From Lutjanus erythropterus (taxonomy: Eukaryota; Chordata; Actinopteri; Lutjaniformes; Lutjanidae): 64,000 bases of DNA. The stretch covers positions 42,057,622 to 42,121,621 of the forward strand of contig CM034592.1 of assembly GCA_020091685.1 (NCBI GenBank), in the 5' to 3' direction. Below the pieces are notes generated by a model. It was given only the letters and a program-made list of their open reading frames with translations, was not told the DNA's origin and made no database searches. Position 1 is the stretch's first letter; every line of letters starts with the position of its first letter. The position numbers and the translations under genes are program-made. Below, piece by piece: positions 22,971 through 33,629 of this stretch.

Positions 22971-23558
22971 AGAAATTGGTATGAAAGAGAACTATAGTGG
23001 GTCAATAGTGATGCAAGACAATTCAGAACAAATAAATAACTAAAAAGCTGCGTTTTTGTTTGTTTGTTTGTTTGTTTTAAACAAGTGTTTTGGGAATTGG
23101 TTAAAAAAAGAACTATACAGAACTATTATGGGGCAATAATGATACAAGACAATTAAAACAATTGTAGTAATGAGATTAAGGAAATTATGATGAAGTTTTT
23201 CAATGAAAAACATTAAAAAAAAGCAACCCATGTGACCAAGAGTCATTCTGGGACATTAATGTCAATCAATAAAATTCTCCAGAAAGCAGAGCAAATATTT
23301 TCCTGGACATGTTCTTCCAAGTGTATTTTCTCTGATGCCGTAAGTTTAGTCGCTATGTTTTAATTAATACATTTACATTGGATTAATAAAGTCATACCAG
23401 TATGTTTTGTACTTGTATTACATCATTCAGTAAAGTTTATTCTATGGGATCAACAGTATAAGTTTATTCTAAAGTTTGTTGGGAAAAAAAATGACCGTTT
23501 GTTAGTGTCTTCAAAAAACAACCCTCATGACCAAGAGTTTATTCTGGGACATTAGTGG
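22971..23558 (+). repeat. Cluster of local duplications with (TTTG)n
   Basis: The block at 22971-23030 (AATTGGT...GAACTAT...AATAGTGATGCAAGACAATT) recurs diverged at 23091-23160. The block GACCAAGAGTCATTCTGGGA at 23221-23262 recurs at 23517-23558. A (TTTG)n tract lies at 23053-23077. AT-rich and non-coding. Confidence 0.65.
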
Positions 23559-24784
23559 ACACGTGTCCGCCGTCACGTTTCAAAAGTGAAAACTTAACTT
23601 TTATTTTTAACTAATAAAATTATCTGAAAAACAGAAAGTAGGATAAAATAATAATTTAAATCAGCATCACTGTATAAGTTTACTTGTATACAAGGCAACA
23701 TAAATTAATCCTTATCCATATAAATGGTGGCACTGATAAACATGAATTTAAAATGAAATTATTTAAAAAACACATAAAACACAAGCAAATTGGCACTGAC
23801 ATAAATGTTGGCAACAATGACCATAAACTTGTTAACTTTTAAGTTAAACATTTCATGACATAACATAACATAACATGGTTATTTTTACCCACTGGTGCAT
23901 CTAAAGGATAATAATTTCCTTTTGAACATTCACTGCATTCAACACTCACGCAAAATAATTTTACTGGAACATTAATCAGAAATAAACATTTTTCTATTTG
24001 ATGTGAACCCTGAATGTGAAGCGAGAGTTCATGTTCTCTGCAAACTTAAAATGTTTTTTCTGTCAGTCCTGTCGTCCTTTTATCAATCTTTTATTGAGAC
24101 TTCTGAGTTTTTTTTGTGTCACAGTCTCACAGTGAAAGACAGAAACAGAAGAGTTAAAATCTGCTCTAAAATCATCACACTGAAACAAAGAAATCTTTTT
24201 TTAAAGCGACAAATTCTCTGGAAAACGGAAAGCTAATTCTGCACGTTAGCAAGTGAATTTTCTCAGTCGTTATGTTGTACCTGCTACAGCTATTCCACAT
24301 TGTTCATTTTCTCTGCAAACACATAACACCTCATAGTTGTTTTTTTTTAACCATTGTCACCTATGGTGTACACTTTCTACAATCTTTTTATTGTGCTTAA
24401 CAACTTCAGTTACGAGGGTGTGCTATTCCAGTCCGACGCACTTTTTATCAAATTCAGTGAGTATCTCGTCACAGTCCTCGAGCTCCCCGCTCTATGAGTG
24501 AGAGGACTGACGCACACAACACTTATTCCAGCTGATCAGCGACAAGTCGCGTTTGTGCCTGTGCACAGGATGAAGGGAAGGGAAGCGGGAGTGAAGGGGA
24601 CGGTAAATCTTCTGAAGGAGCTCTGAAGAAAAGTTTGTTTGGTCTCTGTCCAGAATAGCACACGCCATCTTTAATAAAGTTGCTATGTGTTGGATTACAA
24701 CATAGCCTATGACTTCATTAAGCTCTTTCAAAAGTTAAAATAGAGAGAAGAAAAGAAAATGATTCAAAGATACTGTCATATAAT
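23559..24784. other. Intergenic DNA, no gene seen
   Basis: Very AT-rich. Frames at 24003-24236 and 24492-24731 have no recognisable motif. Confidence 0.4.
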
Positions 24785-24935
24785 AACAATAATAATAATA
24801 ATAATGAGAAGAAGATTAGATTGCATTTATACAGCGTTTTATCATAGATAGTGAAAGCGCTACATGATGAAAAGGGGGAAACTCGCCTCAACCACCACCA
24901 GGGAGATGCACGGCGGCCATCTTGCATCACAACTC
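24785..24935 (+). repeat. LINE 3'-tail-like repeat
   Basis: (AAT)n, then a tract reading TTTATACAGCGTTTTATCAT, GAAAGCGCTACATGATG, GGGGGAAACTCGCCTCAACC and GATGCACGGCGGCCATCTTG. This order is familiar from fish L2-type 3' ends. No open reading frame. Confidence 0.5.
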
Positions 24936-25860
24936 ACATAAAAAAAAATAATAAACAAGTCATCAGTGCAATAAAATTCTTGGCTCGCTATGTCTCTCCA
25001 AGGTGTTCCGTTAATTATTCCATTAACGAATGTAAAAATACATTTAAGAGTCATTAAGTTTAATGAAGAAAGAAAGAAAGAGAGGAAGAAGACAAGATGA
25101 GATAGACAGGTGATAAACAATTTGGAAAGCAGCATGTAGTAGATTAAGGTAATAACGGCGTAAAAAGCAGCATAAACAAACATGGACAAAAGGTGACTGA
25201 GGTTAAGACGGTATAAACAGTGTAGAACAGTATGTGCAGAAAAAAAAAAAAAAAAAGAGATGTGTGCAAACTGTTCAGTGTTCGGTTTAGTTATTTGGAT
25301 ATGGGGTTGTGCGCAAAATGACAAAAGAAGTGCATGAAAATGTTTTTCCAGTGTGTGCAAATAATATATAGACAAAGACTGATTGTCCAAATGAGGTTTT
25401 GCCCATTTTTGCCCATCTAAATCTAAAATCTCGAAGTCCTTGTGCTGACTTTAAGTGCCGGTGTCTTCCAACAAATTAATAAAGGAATAATAATGCAGCA
25501 ATTACATTTTTTTCATATCTATAATGGAAAATGCGTTAACAATATCATTTGTACGCTGCATTTGCAGAAAATGAACGTTACAAAAACAACTCGAGTCTTT
25601 TCAGATTAACATTAGTTTGTCTTTGTCATATTTGAAGAATTACATGTCTTTACATGTGTTCCAGTATTTTCGCCAAAAGATGGCTCAATACAAAGCTTTC
25701 GTCGAGCTTTTTTTGTCAGCGCGGCGTGTTTGGTGGGATGGTGAAGGCAGCAGAAACAGGCTGATGAGGCAGCTCACCCTAAACATGATATAAATGTACC
25801 TTAAAACCAAAGAAATGAGCTGAAACAGGTTCAGTAAAGCTGCAGCATTGGTGATTTGAT
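24936..25860. other. Intergenic DNA with (GAAA)n and poly-A tracts
   Basis: GAAA units near 25065-25081 and A17 at 25240-25256. The 176-codon minus-strand frame across this stretch is built on homopolymers and low-complexity sequence and is not supported. Confidence 0.5.
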
Positions 25861-26215
25861 TTAAAGGGGCAGTTCACCCCAAAATCTGTGGTGAAAAAGA
25901 GTATTCTGGTAGATTTTATCGCAGAAATAAAGTAGTTCCCGCATGAAACTGCACACAACAACGTCTGTGGATTATTTTGAGTAAATAATGATATGGACTG
26001 ATGGCGTTTTAATGATTAAATATTACAAACAAAACAAGCACACATGAACGTGTCCATAACCAGAATCCAGACGTGTTCAGCGACTCCGTGAGAGTTTCTG
26101 GCTCGGTCGTTCACATTTCTGGGCGACTGTATTCCTCTCCAGAAATTTACAGCTGCTTTTCTGGCTGCAAATGTGAGCGAGTTCAAATTTGTTGTCACTG
26201 TGACCTCAGTTAGCT
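25861..26215 (+). repeat. Repeat of the AAAGGGACAGTTCACCC family
   Basis: Starts TTTAAAGGGGCAGTTCACCC and continues CAAAATCTG. The right boundary is estimated. Non-coding. Confidence 0.45.
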
Positions 26216-26567
26216 TTAAACAGGAGAGAGATGTTTACAGGATCTACAAACGCTGGCTCCTCAGAGATGTGTGTGTTGTTGTTTTTTTTAAAGGTCACAT
26301 ATGAGTTTTATCTCAGTGAACCCTCTCTGTCACGGTTTGGCTTGGTAACCTGCCAACTGCTAAACCGAACAGAGAAAATAATTAAGCGTGTTTCTAAATT
26401 TTGAAAAGGCTGATAATGACACTCACATCATCTCCCCTGTGTGAAGAAAGGAAAGTAAAGGGAGCAGAGAAAAACAGCACAGACTCTGCATATGGTGCGC
26501 ACACTGTACCAAGTGACCTATCCTTTTAATCTGGCTTTTAATTTGGCGGGGCACATACAGCCAGTGC

Positions 26568-26569
<2 letters not shown>

Positions 26570-26638
<69 letters not shown>
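26570..26638. repeat. Long (GT)n microsatellite
   Basis: About 34 perfect units, the longest in the window; likely polymorphic. Confidence 0.97.
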
Positions 26639-26641
<3 letters not shown>

Positions 26642-26889
26642 ACGACCAGGGAAAAAAAATATGGAGTCAAACTAAGTTGAATGAATATGATTTATGCAGA
26701 GGAAATAAATAACCAAGAGTTTGCCGATGCTGTCATGCCGACCTTCATTTCATTAAATTTCGACTTGGATTCTTTTTAATTAGTTGCTTCCCCTATCACT
26801 GTTAATAATTAAAAAACAAACAAACAAACAAAAAAAGTCATCAACATTTTTTGGCTTCTGAAGGGCAGCCAGACAGAAAAAGTTTGAGA

Positions 26890-27425
26890 ACTGCTGGTGT
26901 AATGTTATAGCCTTAAGTGTTTATTTTATTTATTTATTTATCTATGGGCTTTTACTTATTGATTTTTAACATTTAATAGTTTTCTTGCAGTATATACACA
27001 TATTATGCAAAGCAATTATCATGCAATTATCCTGTGCAATATATATTTTTCACTGTTGAATCATCATTTGTAATAATATCTTCATATCTCTGTTTCCCTC
27101 TGCAATTATTCATTTACACAGCAATTTTTTTCCTTACAATAATGCACCATGTGTGTATTTAGATCATGCATGCAATTATCATATATAGCCACATATCTGT
27201 CTATATATTTCCACATATTTCCATAGGCTTATATCTGTATGAGTGAGGTATATATTGTATATAGTCTGTGTGCGCAGTTTTTTTCTAATTTATATTTTTA
27301 TTCTTTAATATTTTTATTCTATTTTTATTTTATCTTTATTCCATTTATCACCCACTTCTTTTTTCTGTCTGAAACTTTTAAAATTGTTGTAACGTGTGAA
27401 TTTCCTCAATAAAGTTAATCTTATA
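26890..27425 (+). repeat. AT-rich 3'-UTR-like sequence, probably LINE-derived
   Basis: Long T/A-rich stretch ending GTAACGTGTGAATTTCCTCA followed by ATAAAG, the usual ending of a fish LINE or host 3' UTR. There is no coding sequence upstream to attach it to. Confidence 0.35.
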
Positions 27426-28719
27426 AACAGTAAGCTGTGGGACCGGGCCGGTCGATGCCGTAAACACTTCATCACAGGTCAGTTAATGATGTTTGTGAGT
27501 AAATTAAAATGTGCCGATTGCAGATCAAAGTGAATCGGGGAGGGAAAACAAAACAAAACAAAAAACTGTGGAAAAATTGCTTAAAACACCTGCTTTTATA
27601 GGATAGGATTTGGTTTAATGGTCTGTTCGCTGGAAAGACCGCGGCTGGCAACGTTCATTATTCAAGCTGACCTACCTTTAATAGTGGACCCTGTAAACAG
27701 CATAAAATAGCTTCCCTCTGCTTGTACTAAACAGTCGTGTAAAAAGCACAAATAGCTATCAAAATACAGACAGTTTTCCCACTTCGCCACAGGGATGTAA
27801 TTTGTCATTAAATTCACATTGAACAGAACAACAAAACGGCTTGTTTAAGGCTGTAAACGTTACAATACGTGCCGCCTAGTGAATATTCTTTGACTAGTCA
27901 TAAAAATCAGTTAAACTAACTAAACAATCATTCACAAGGAAAGATACAAATTTCTTACTTTATGGATTTATTAAAAAAAAAAAAAAAAAAAAAAAGGTGG
28001 AGAAAAGGCCAATTTCCAGAGGCTGGATGATGTGTTGACCTTTCCTTTTTCTTTGTGTCTGTGTCACGTCTATTTTGACATCTGTGCACATCTGGGACTT
28101 CTCCACACGGCGCATTGCTTTCATCTGTCAGTGGTCCCAAAGGTACACTAATTATTCTAATATGAAAAATATTTGGGAAATATCCATAATTCCTTCAGCT
28201 TCTCACGTTAACAAAAAGAACTACACCAACATGATCTGAGGCCTTGGAGTTGAGTCAAAAACGCTGCTGTGTTTTTCTTAAAAGTAAAACGTGGTAGAAC
28301 TTGAGTCAGTCCCACATTTGTTTTTCATTTTACTTATCATGTCCAAACACAGTCTGCCTCCGAGCTGGACGCGATTTTACTGAAAGAGTTGCAAAGTAAT
28401 GTGATAAAGATAATAATCTGCTCTTTTCATGCTGGAACAGAAGACAGACACAGACACCAACATTTATCAGTGCCAATAGGTCACAACAGGGACCTGCCTG
28501 TGTTTCATTTTCTGTTCTGTCAGAGCGAGTCTGGAGATGTGTGATAAATCAGAACGGGGAAGAGGGAAGCTCAGGGGAAAGAAAAAAAAAACCCACAACT
28601 CTCCTGACATCTGATTGGTCACCTCAAGTGCTTTCCGTTATCCTCAAGTATGATTGGCCCCTGAGAGGAGGGACCTCAGTTTGAACCAGCTGTTTTAATT
28701 TTTAATATTTGTAAATTAG
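27426..28719. other. Intergenic DNA, no gene seen
   Basis: A23 at 27973-27995. Short frames only. Confidence 0.4.
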
Positions 28720-28970
28720 GCATGGTAATAATCCTTAATCAATTAAACATGTATTTAATGGTATTTAATTGATAATTTAGAGATAGAACTATTTGTGTTT
28801 CATTTGACATTGTCTAGCAGAACCATTTGTTGAATAAGAAAACTTCAACTTTAAATGAGAGGAAAAATATTTAATGAAAATGAAAAAAAAGTCTGCATTT
28901 TTTATCTTATTAATTATTTATAATTTTCAGCTGTCAGTCAAGTAAAATCCACAAATTTTACAACCCGATT
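28720..28970 (+). repeat. Interspersed repeat family W, copy 1
   Basis: Shares ordered blocks with 29487-29716: an AATCAATTAAACATGTATTTA-like start, CCATTTGTTGAATAAG, and an end reading CACAAATTTTACAACCC. AT-rich; probably a hAT-type non-autonomous element. Confidence 0.5.
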
Positions 28971-29227
28971 TTAAATGTGCATTGTTTCTTTTTTTTTTTT
29001 TTTAACTAGGTTAATTTTACTTTCTTTAACAAGATGTTGGTTGTGGTTCCCTTTACTCACAAGAACAATAACTATACACAAAAAAAACTATGTTCAGAAA
29101 ATGGGTACATAAGTAATAAATAAAAATAATAAATCATAAAATTATTGATGATGAACTTTTAATGGTGGAATGCTGGGGATAAATTCAGGAGTCTCAGCCT
29201 GAGGAAAGTGGAACAATGGAGGCTTTT

Positions 29228-29880
29228 TCTCAAGGGCAGAAGTAACTAATTACAAGTACTCAAATTATTGTAATGAAGTAGTTTTTTTAGGGGGTACTTG
29301 TACTTTTACGAGTAGATTTTCAAGCCTGTACTTTTACTTAAGTATGTATTCCAAGCTGTAATGTAATTACTTACTTTTAAAATCATAGTTGAGTACTGAG
29401 TACAATTTGAGTTCATAGTTCTTATCCAAACATACATACAAATGAAAAACAAAACAAAACGCTGCGGAAACACACATATGGAGTGAGGATGTTAATGATT
29501 AATCATTAATCGATTAATTGCTGTTAAGAATTTTTACCAATTAAAAATGTATTCATGGATATTTAATCAATACATGTGGCAGCAATTTGCACCGAGCCAT
29601 TTGTTGAATAAGGACAATTAAACTCTGACTGTTACTATATTACAAAAAAAAGATTAATCAGTTGTTAGTGTTTTTGACTATTGGTTCAGGAAAATGCACA
29701 AAATTTGCAACCCTAGTTTGGAAAGATGACATCAGCAATTAAAAGTAACTAATACTCTGAGTAGTTTGTGAGATACATACTTTGTACTTTTGCAAGTATA
29801 TTTCTAACATCAGTACTTTTACTTGTAATTGAGTAATATTATAACAGTACTTGAGCACAGATTTTCAGTTGAAAAAAGGA
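29228..29880 (+). repeat. GTACTTTTACTT-type teleost repeat, split by an insertion
   Basis: The left part (29228-29486) starts AGTAACTAATTACAAGTACT. The right part (29717-29880) resumes with AAAGTAACTAATACTCTGAG and TACTTTTACTTGTAATTGAG. The middle is family W copy 2. Non-coding. Confidence 0.55.
29487..29716 (+). repeat. Interspersed repeat family W, copy 2 (nested)
   Basis: From GATGTTAATGATTAATCATT to GCACAAAATTTGCAACCCTAG, homologous to 28720-28970. It sits inside the 29228-29880 repeat, so it is the younger insertion. Confidence 0.55.
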
Positions 29881-30059
29881 TAAATTATGGAAGCTTTATA
29901 TTAAGTTTGCATGATGCCGCTCTGTCGTGCTGTTGTTGTTTGGACTGTTTATCTTTCAAACAAAAAAAATTAAACACAGGAATGTAAGAAAGTGTAAGAT
30001 ACTGTAAGTAATGAAAGTAGATATTAGAAATGGTAAATTAATGCTACTGCACGCAGGCC

Positions 30060-30387
30060 CACACACACATATTTCAAGCCACCCCCGGATAAGTCAGAGC
30101 CCCATTTGGGTCACCCCGATCAAAAAGTCTGAACACGCCCACGCGAGTGATGAATCGATGCCATCGTAACCTTCCGTCGAACTCCTCGTTCTGCTCAGAG
30201 GATGCGGCTAGCGTGTGTTTGCCTTTAAAGTCCGTCTGCGCGTTGAAGCCAGATGTCAGATGATTTCATTAACGGCGTTTGCCCCGTGGTCATTAAAACA
30301 TTAAAGGTTAAGGATAAAGGCAAGAATTAAGGAAACACGCCAAGCTGAAATACTCGCTTCTCTAACAGCGACGCCACAGCCGCGGTG
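30060..30387. other. Non-repetitive, CpG-containing block
   Basis: Higher GC and more CpGs than its surroundings, no open frame, no repeat motif recognised. A candidate regulatory segment only by its composition. Confidence 0.2.
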
Positions 30388-30785
30388 CCCTCGTTTGAAA
30401 ATTCTTTTCCTGCCTGTAACTTGTGTTTGCCTGTTTCATGTTAATAACAGTTCAAATTAATTCCAAATGTTCGCCAAATGAGTAAGTGTCTGTTTATGAG
30501 TCATAAGAAATGAATAATAATCTTTTAGAAGCAGTAAAAATTGAGCAATGCGTTAATGGCAGACAGAGTGTGAACTTTCGAGCAGGGGGGTTTTATTTTC
30601 AGGATAATGGGATTTGTTTTTAATTGGCAGACATCTGATAGAGTTATAAAAAAAAAATAACGGCTGCTTTAGAATTTGCAAACAACTGCTTAACTTACAG
30701 GGTTGGACTCACTGTTGCTTGTCATTGTCAAATTATCATGTTGCGCTCATGTAGGTTCAGGGTCCCTGCAACCTGCAGCCAATCC
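30388..30785 (+). repeat. Diverged tandem duplication, unit 1
   Basis: Ordered similarity to 31008-31365: GTTTGCCT, a GTTCAA...AATG block, CAAATGAGTAAG, TCATAAGAAAT, ATAATCTTTTA, GAGTTATAAA, then TTGCGCTCATGTAGGTTC and CCTGCAACCTGCAGCC. The two units start about 620 bp apart and are separated by an ACTTTTACT-type repeat piece. Confidence 0.6.
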
Positions 30786-30839
30786 CACCACCAATATTTA
30801 ATTTTAGTTCAATATTTTAAATTTGGAGTGCAGTAACTG

Positions 30840-30960
30840 CTTGCTGTTAAAGTTACATATGTCTCCTTTGAGTATATCCAATTTATTTACACTTCTACTC
30901 CACTGCACTTCTCTACATTTATTTAAGGAAGCTATATTTACTGTAATAAGTCATGAAATG
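30840..30960 (+). repeat. Fragment of the ACTCCACTACATTT teleost repeat
   Basis: ATTTACACTTCTACTCCACT followed by TTCTCTACATTTATTTAAGG, as in the element at 7005-7170. Confidence 0.4.
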
Positions 30961-31007
30961 ACTTCAAAGGTACTCTTGATTCTCTGGCAAAAATGCAACA
31001 GTTTCAC

Positions 31008-31365
31008 TGTCCCCTTGTGAAATGTCTTTTCTGGGCAGGGATAATGTGCTTTTGTTTGCCTTTTTCACATCAATTAGAGTTCAACTTAATGCAGAACATT
31101 TGCCGAATGAGTAAGAGCGCTTTTATAGGTCATGAGAAATCACTGATAATCTTTTATTTGGCACAACGGTTAAATCAAACAGTATGTTAATGGACTCTGG
31201 CGGGGAGGTCCAGAGCGTCACTTCTCAGACCTGTTAGCTTAGCTTTACATTGACAGACCACTGACAGTTATAAACAGCTGATCGATTTATAGTGTAGGAC
31301 TTGATATTGTCCATTTACAATGTTGCATGTGTCTTGCGCTCCTGCGGGGTTCCTGCAGCCTGCCT
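31008..31365 (+). repeat. Diverged tandem duplication, unit 2
   Basis: Counterpart of 30388-30785: CGAATGAGTAAGAG, GGTCATGAGAAATC, GATAATCTTTTATTTGGCA, CAGTTATAAA, then TTGCGCTCCTGCGGGGTTCC and CTGCAGCCTGC. Its right end overlaps family Z copy 2. Confidence 0.6.
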
Positions 31366-31530
31366 GAGCTTCATCGAATCTGGGGTGGAGCGGGCGCAAG
31401 GAAACAACCCGTTTTCAATACCTTAAATAGAATTTCAACCCATTTAACATACAGTCTGCAGCTCCAACTCACTATTAAGACTGCTGTGCGTATTTTTGCA
31501 TGTGTAATTGCTACATATTGCTCCTTCAAC
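31325..31530 (+). repeat. Interspersed repeat family Z, copy 2
   Basis: Plus-strand counterpart of 11729-11960: CTGCGGGGTTCCTGCAGCC, ACAGTCTGCAGCTCCAACTC, CACTATTAAGACTGC, GCATGTGTAATTGCTACATA and a closing CTCCTT. Confidence 0.6.
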
Positions 31531-31794
31531 TACTATAATTACTTTGATTTCACTATGATGCATCGTTGTGGATCAAAGGCCCCACAGACCCTCACAGGTG
31601 GTTTCAGTTATGTTGCTGATCAGACCTCCTCAGATCGGAGCTCTGCTGGGTGAGGTCAGTCCCTCAGGTCCAGAAAACCTTAATACCATAATAACTTCTG
31701 TGTACTAATCATTATCTTGTGTGCATAAGATAAAAATGTATATACGTCTTTCTGGACCAAGAAGACTTAACACTCTGAAAGGGACAGTATTGCC

Positions 31795-31955
31795 TTGTGA
31801 GGACCTTTACTTTTGTGCATTTTGCTGCTAATACTTATGTATTTTTACTCAAGGAGAATTTCAAATGCAGGACTTTTACTTGTAACAGTATTTTTACACT
31901 GTGGCATTGTTACTTTTATTTAAGTAAAGCATCTGACTACTTTTTCCACCACTGT
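31795..31955 (+). repeat. ACTTTTACTT-type teleost repeat, 3' part
   Basis: ACCTTTACTTTTGTGCATTT, CAGGACTTTTACTTGTAACA and an ending CTTTTTCCACCACTG, typical of the right end of this repeat. Confidence 0.5.
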
Positions 31956-32251
31956 ATTTGGTGCTCTAGTGAGAAGAAAGACAGTGCATGTGGCACTAAG
32001 TCAAATAAACTACAATGTGAGGATTCGGGGTAACAAGGCAACATGTTACCCAGTCCAGTAGTGTGATATGTTTTTTTATGGTTTTTGGGCAACAATCAAG
32101 CCCTGTGGCACAAAAGAAATAAGAAATCAGACTCTGCAGACAATATAAGACAGGAGGATTACTTTGTACTTGTTTCTGGTGTTTTTGTGGGATCAGATGA
32201 CAAGAAGAAAAGTAGTTATTACCAGACTTTTCGTTTCTAATCATCTCTTTT

Positions 32252-32835
32252 GGGGCTGTCAAAGTTAACGCGTTAATAACGCATTAAAGCAAATTCCTTT
32301 TAATGCCACTATTCTTTTTTTGATGCACGATTAACGCATGTTCTGTTATACTGGCCTGACCAGTAGTTTGAATCAGAGGCGAGTTTCCCCGTCATCCGAC
32401 AATGTAAAGGCTCATCTGTTTAGGCAACTGGCTCAACGCAAAGAAAAAGAAGTATATGAGATTTTGCATATAAATAGCAACCTTTTCCTAAACTATTTCT
32501 GGTTCTGTGAAGCCTGCAGTGTGCCATAGAAGCTTGAATGAACTTTTTTATTGAAACTTTTAATGCGTTTTCAGCTTTATATTAAACTGAGCAGGTCGAT
32601 ATGCTCATCTGCGCCTGCTGGACTGACGGGTTTGTCATGTTATTATTTGAGCATATTTTTTATGCCAGATGCAGCGCCTTTGAGGGTTTCTGGACAGTAT
32701 TTCTCATTGTTTTTGGTTAATGTCTTATTTAATAAGGTTACATTTGAATTACACTTAAAACACTTCCTTTAAGGTACATTTTGAACAAACAGAAAATGTG
32801 TGATTAATTTGCAATCAATTGCGATTACCTATTTT
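32252..32835 (+). mobile_element. Non-autonomous hAT-like element
   Basis: Left end GGGGCTGTCAAAGTTAACGC, followed by TTAATAACGCATTAAAGC; right end GTGATTAATTTGCAATCAAT. This GTTAACGCGTTAA-type end is one I recall from a frequent fish DNA element. The interior frames lack transposase motifs. Confidence 0.5.
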
Positions 32836-33339
32836 TTTTTACATGTGTCTAAGAAACTTGAGATGAGGAAAATATTGTTGTGAAGCTGTGTAACAATGAA
32901 TTATTGTATTGAAAATGCATAATAAAATTTAGAGACCTACACTGACATTCAATACCTTCTAAAAGTTTAATAATAAGTAAGTTACCTATTATTATGGCAC
33001 CCTGACTCTGTTTGACCTGAATGAAACAAAACCTCAATTAGTGTGATAGTTATTCTACTATTTCATGTCAAAATGTCTGCATTGAAAAAGGTGCACTGCG
33101 CAGTAAATGCACCTTAAATATGGAGCGCACACACACAGACGGAAACACACACACACACGGAGTCAGGAACCAGGGTCGTCTATAATTAATGTATTTAAAT
33201 AATTAGGTTATAATTTTAAAATTGTGACAAAACCTGCTGCATGTATACTCAGATTTCATACCAGGTTGCAGTACGTGAAAACGTGCTGTCGGAGGCACAC
33301 AGGTTAATCTGTATCATTACTGGGTATTAAAGGGGCATT
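32836..33339. other. Intergenic DNA with imperfect (CA)n
   Basis: CA-rich imperfect tract at 33128-33158. No gene. Confidence 0.4.
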
Positions 33340-33540
33340 CTCAAAAGGCTCAGTTATTCACAAGCATGAATAAGGCGACAGTCACCACTTTGTGAAAAAC
33401 TGCGTGGGCAAATAGTCCAACAGTGGCCATGATCTTTGACCCCGATGCAACACTGGATTAAAAAAAACAATATAATTCTATAAAGGATGCTACATGAGCT
33501 CAGGAACACTTTGGAAAACTATTTTCAGTAAACAGAATGT
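33340..33540 (+). pseudogene. Tc1/mariner-type element, internally deleted fragment
   Basis: CACCACTTTGTGAAAAACTG, GGCAAATAGTCCAACAG, then after a deletion TGATCTTTGACCC and CATGAGCTCAGGAACACTTT. These follow the order of a teleost Tc1/mariner transposase gene as I remember it, with a segment missing between the second and third block. No intact frame. Confidence 0.5.
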
Positions 33541-33555
33541 AATTTTACAAAATCT

Positions 33556-33620
33556 TTGTGACTTGTATTCAATTGAATACAGCAGAAAGCAAAGATATTT
33601 AATGTTCGATCTGATAAATG
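33556..33620 (-). pseudogene. Inverted 3'-end fragment of the same Tc1/mariner family
   Basis: TGTATTCAATTGAATACAGC and GATATTTAATGTTCGATCTG are the reverse complement of the segment at about 35335-35385 (GTTTGAACATTAAACACA... TGTATTCAATTGATTATAGG). It lies between two forward-oriented pieces. Confidence 0.6.
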
Positions 33621-33629
33621 TAACTTTTT

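Noticed and set aside
24860..25390. 176-codon minus-strand frame with many Phe/Leu residues resembling membrane segments
   Set aside because: Built on poly-A, GAAA and (AAT)n tracts plus a LINE-tail repeat; hydrophobicity follows from T-rich sequence.
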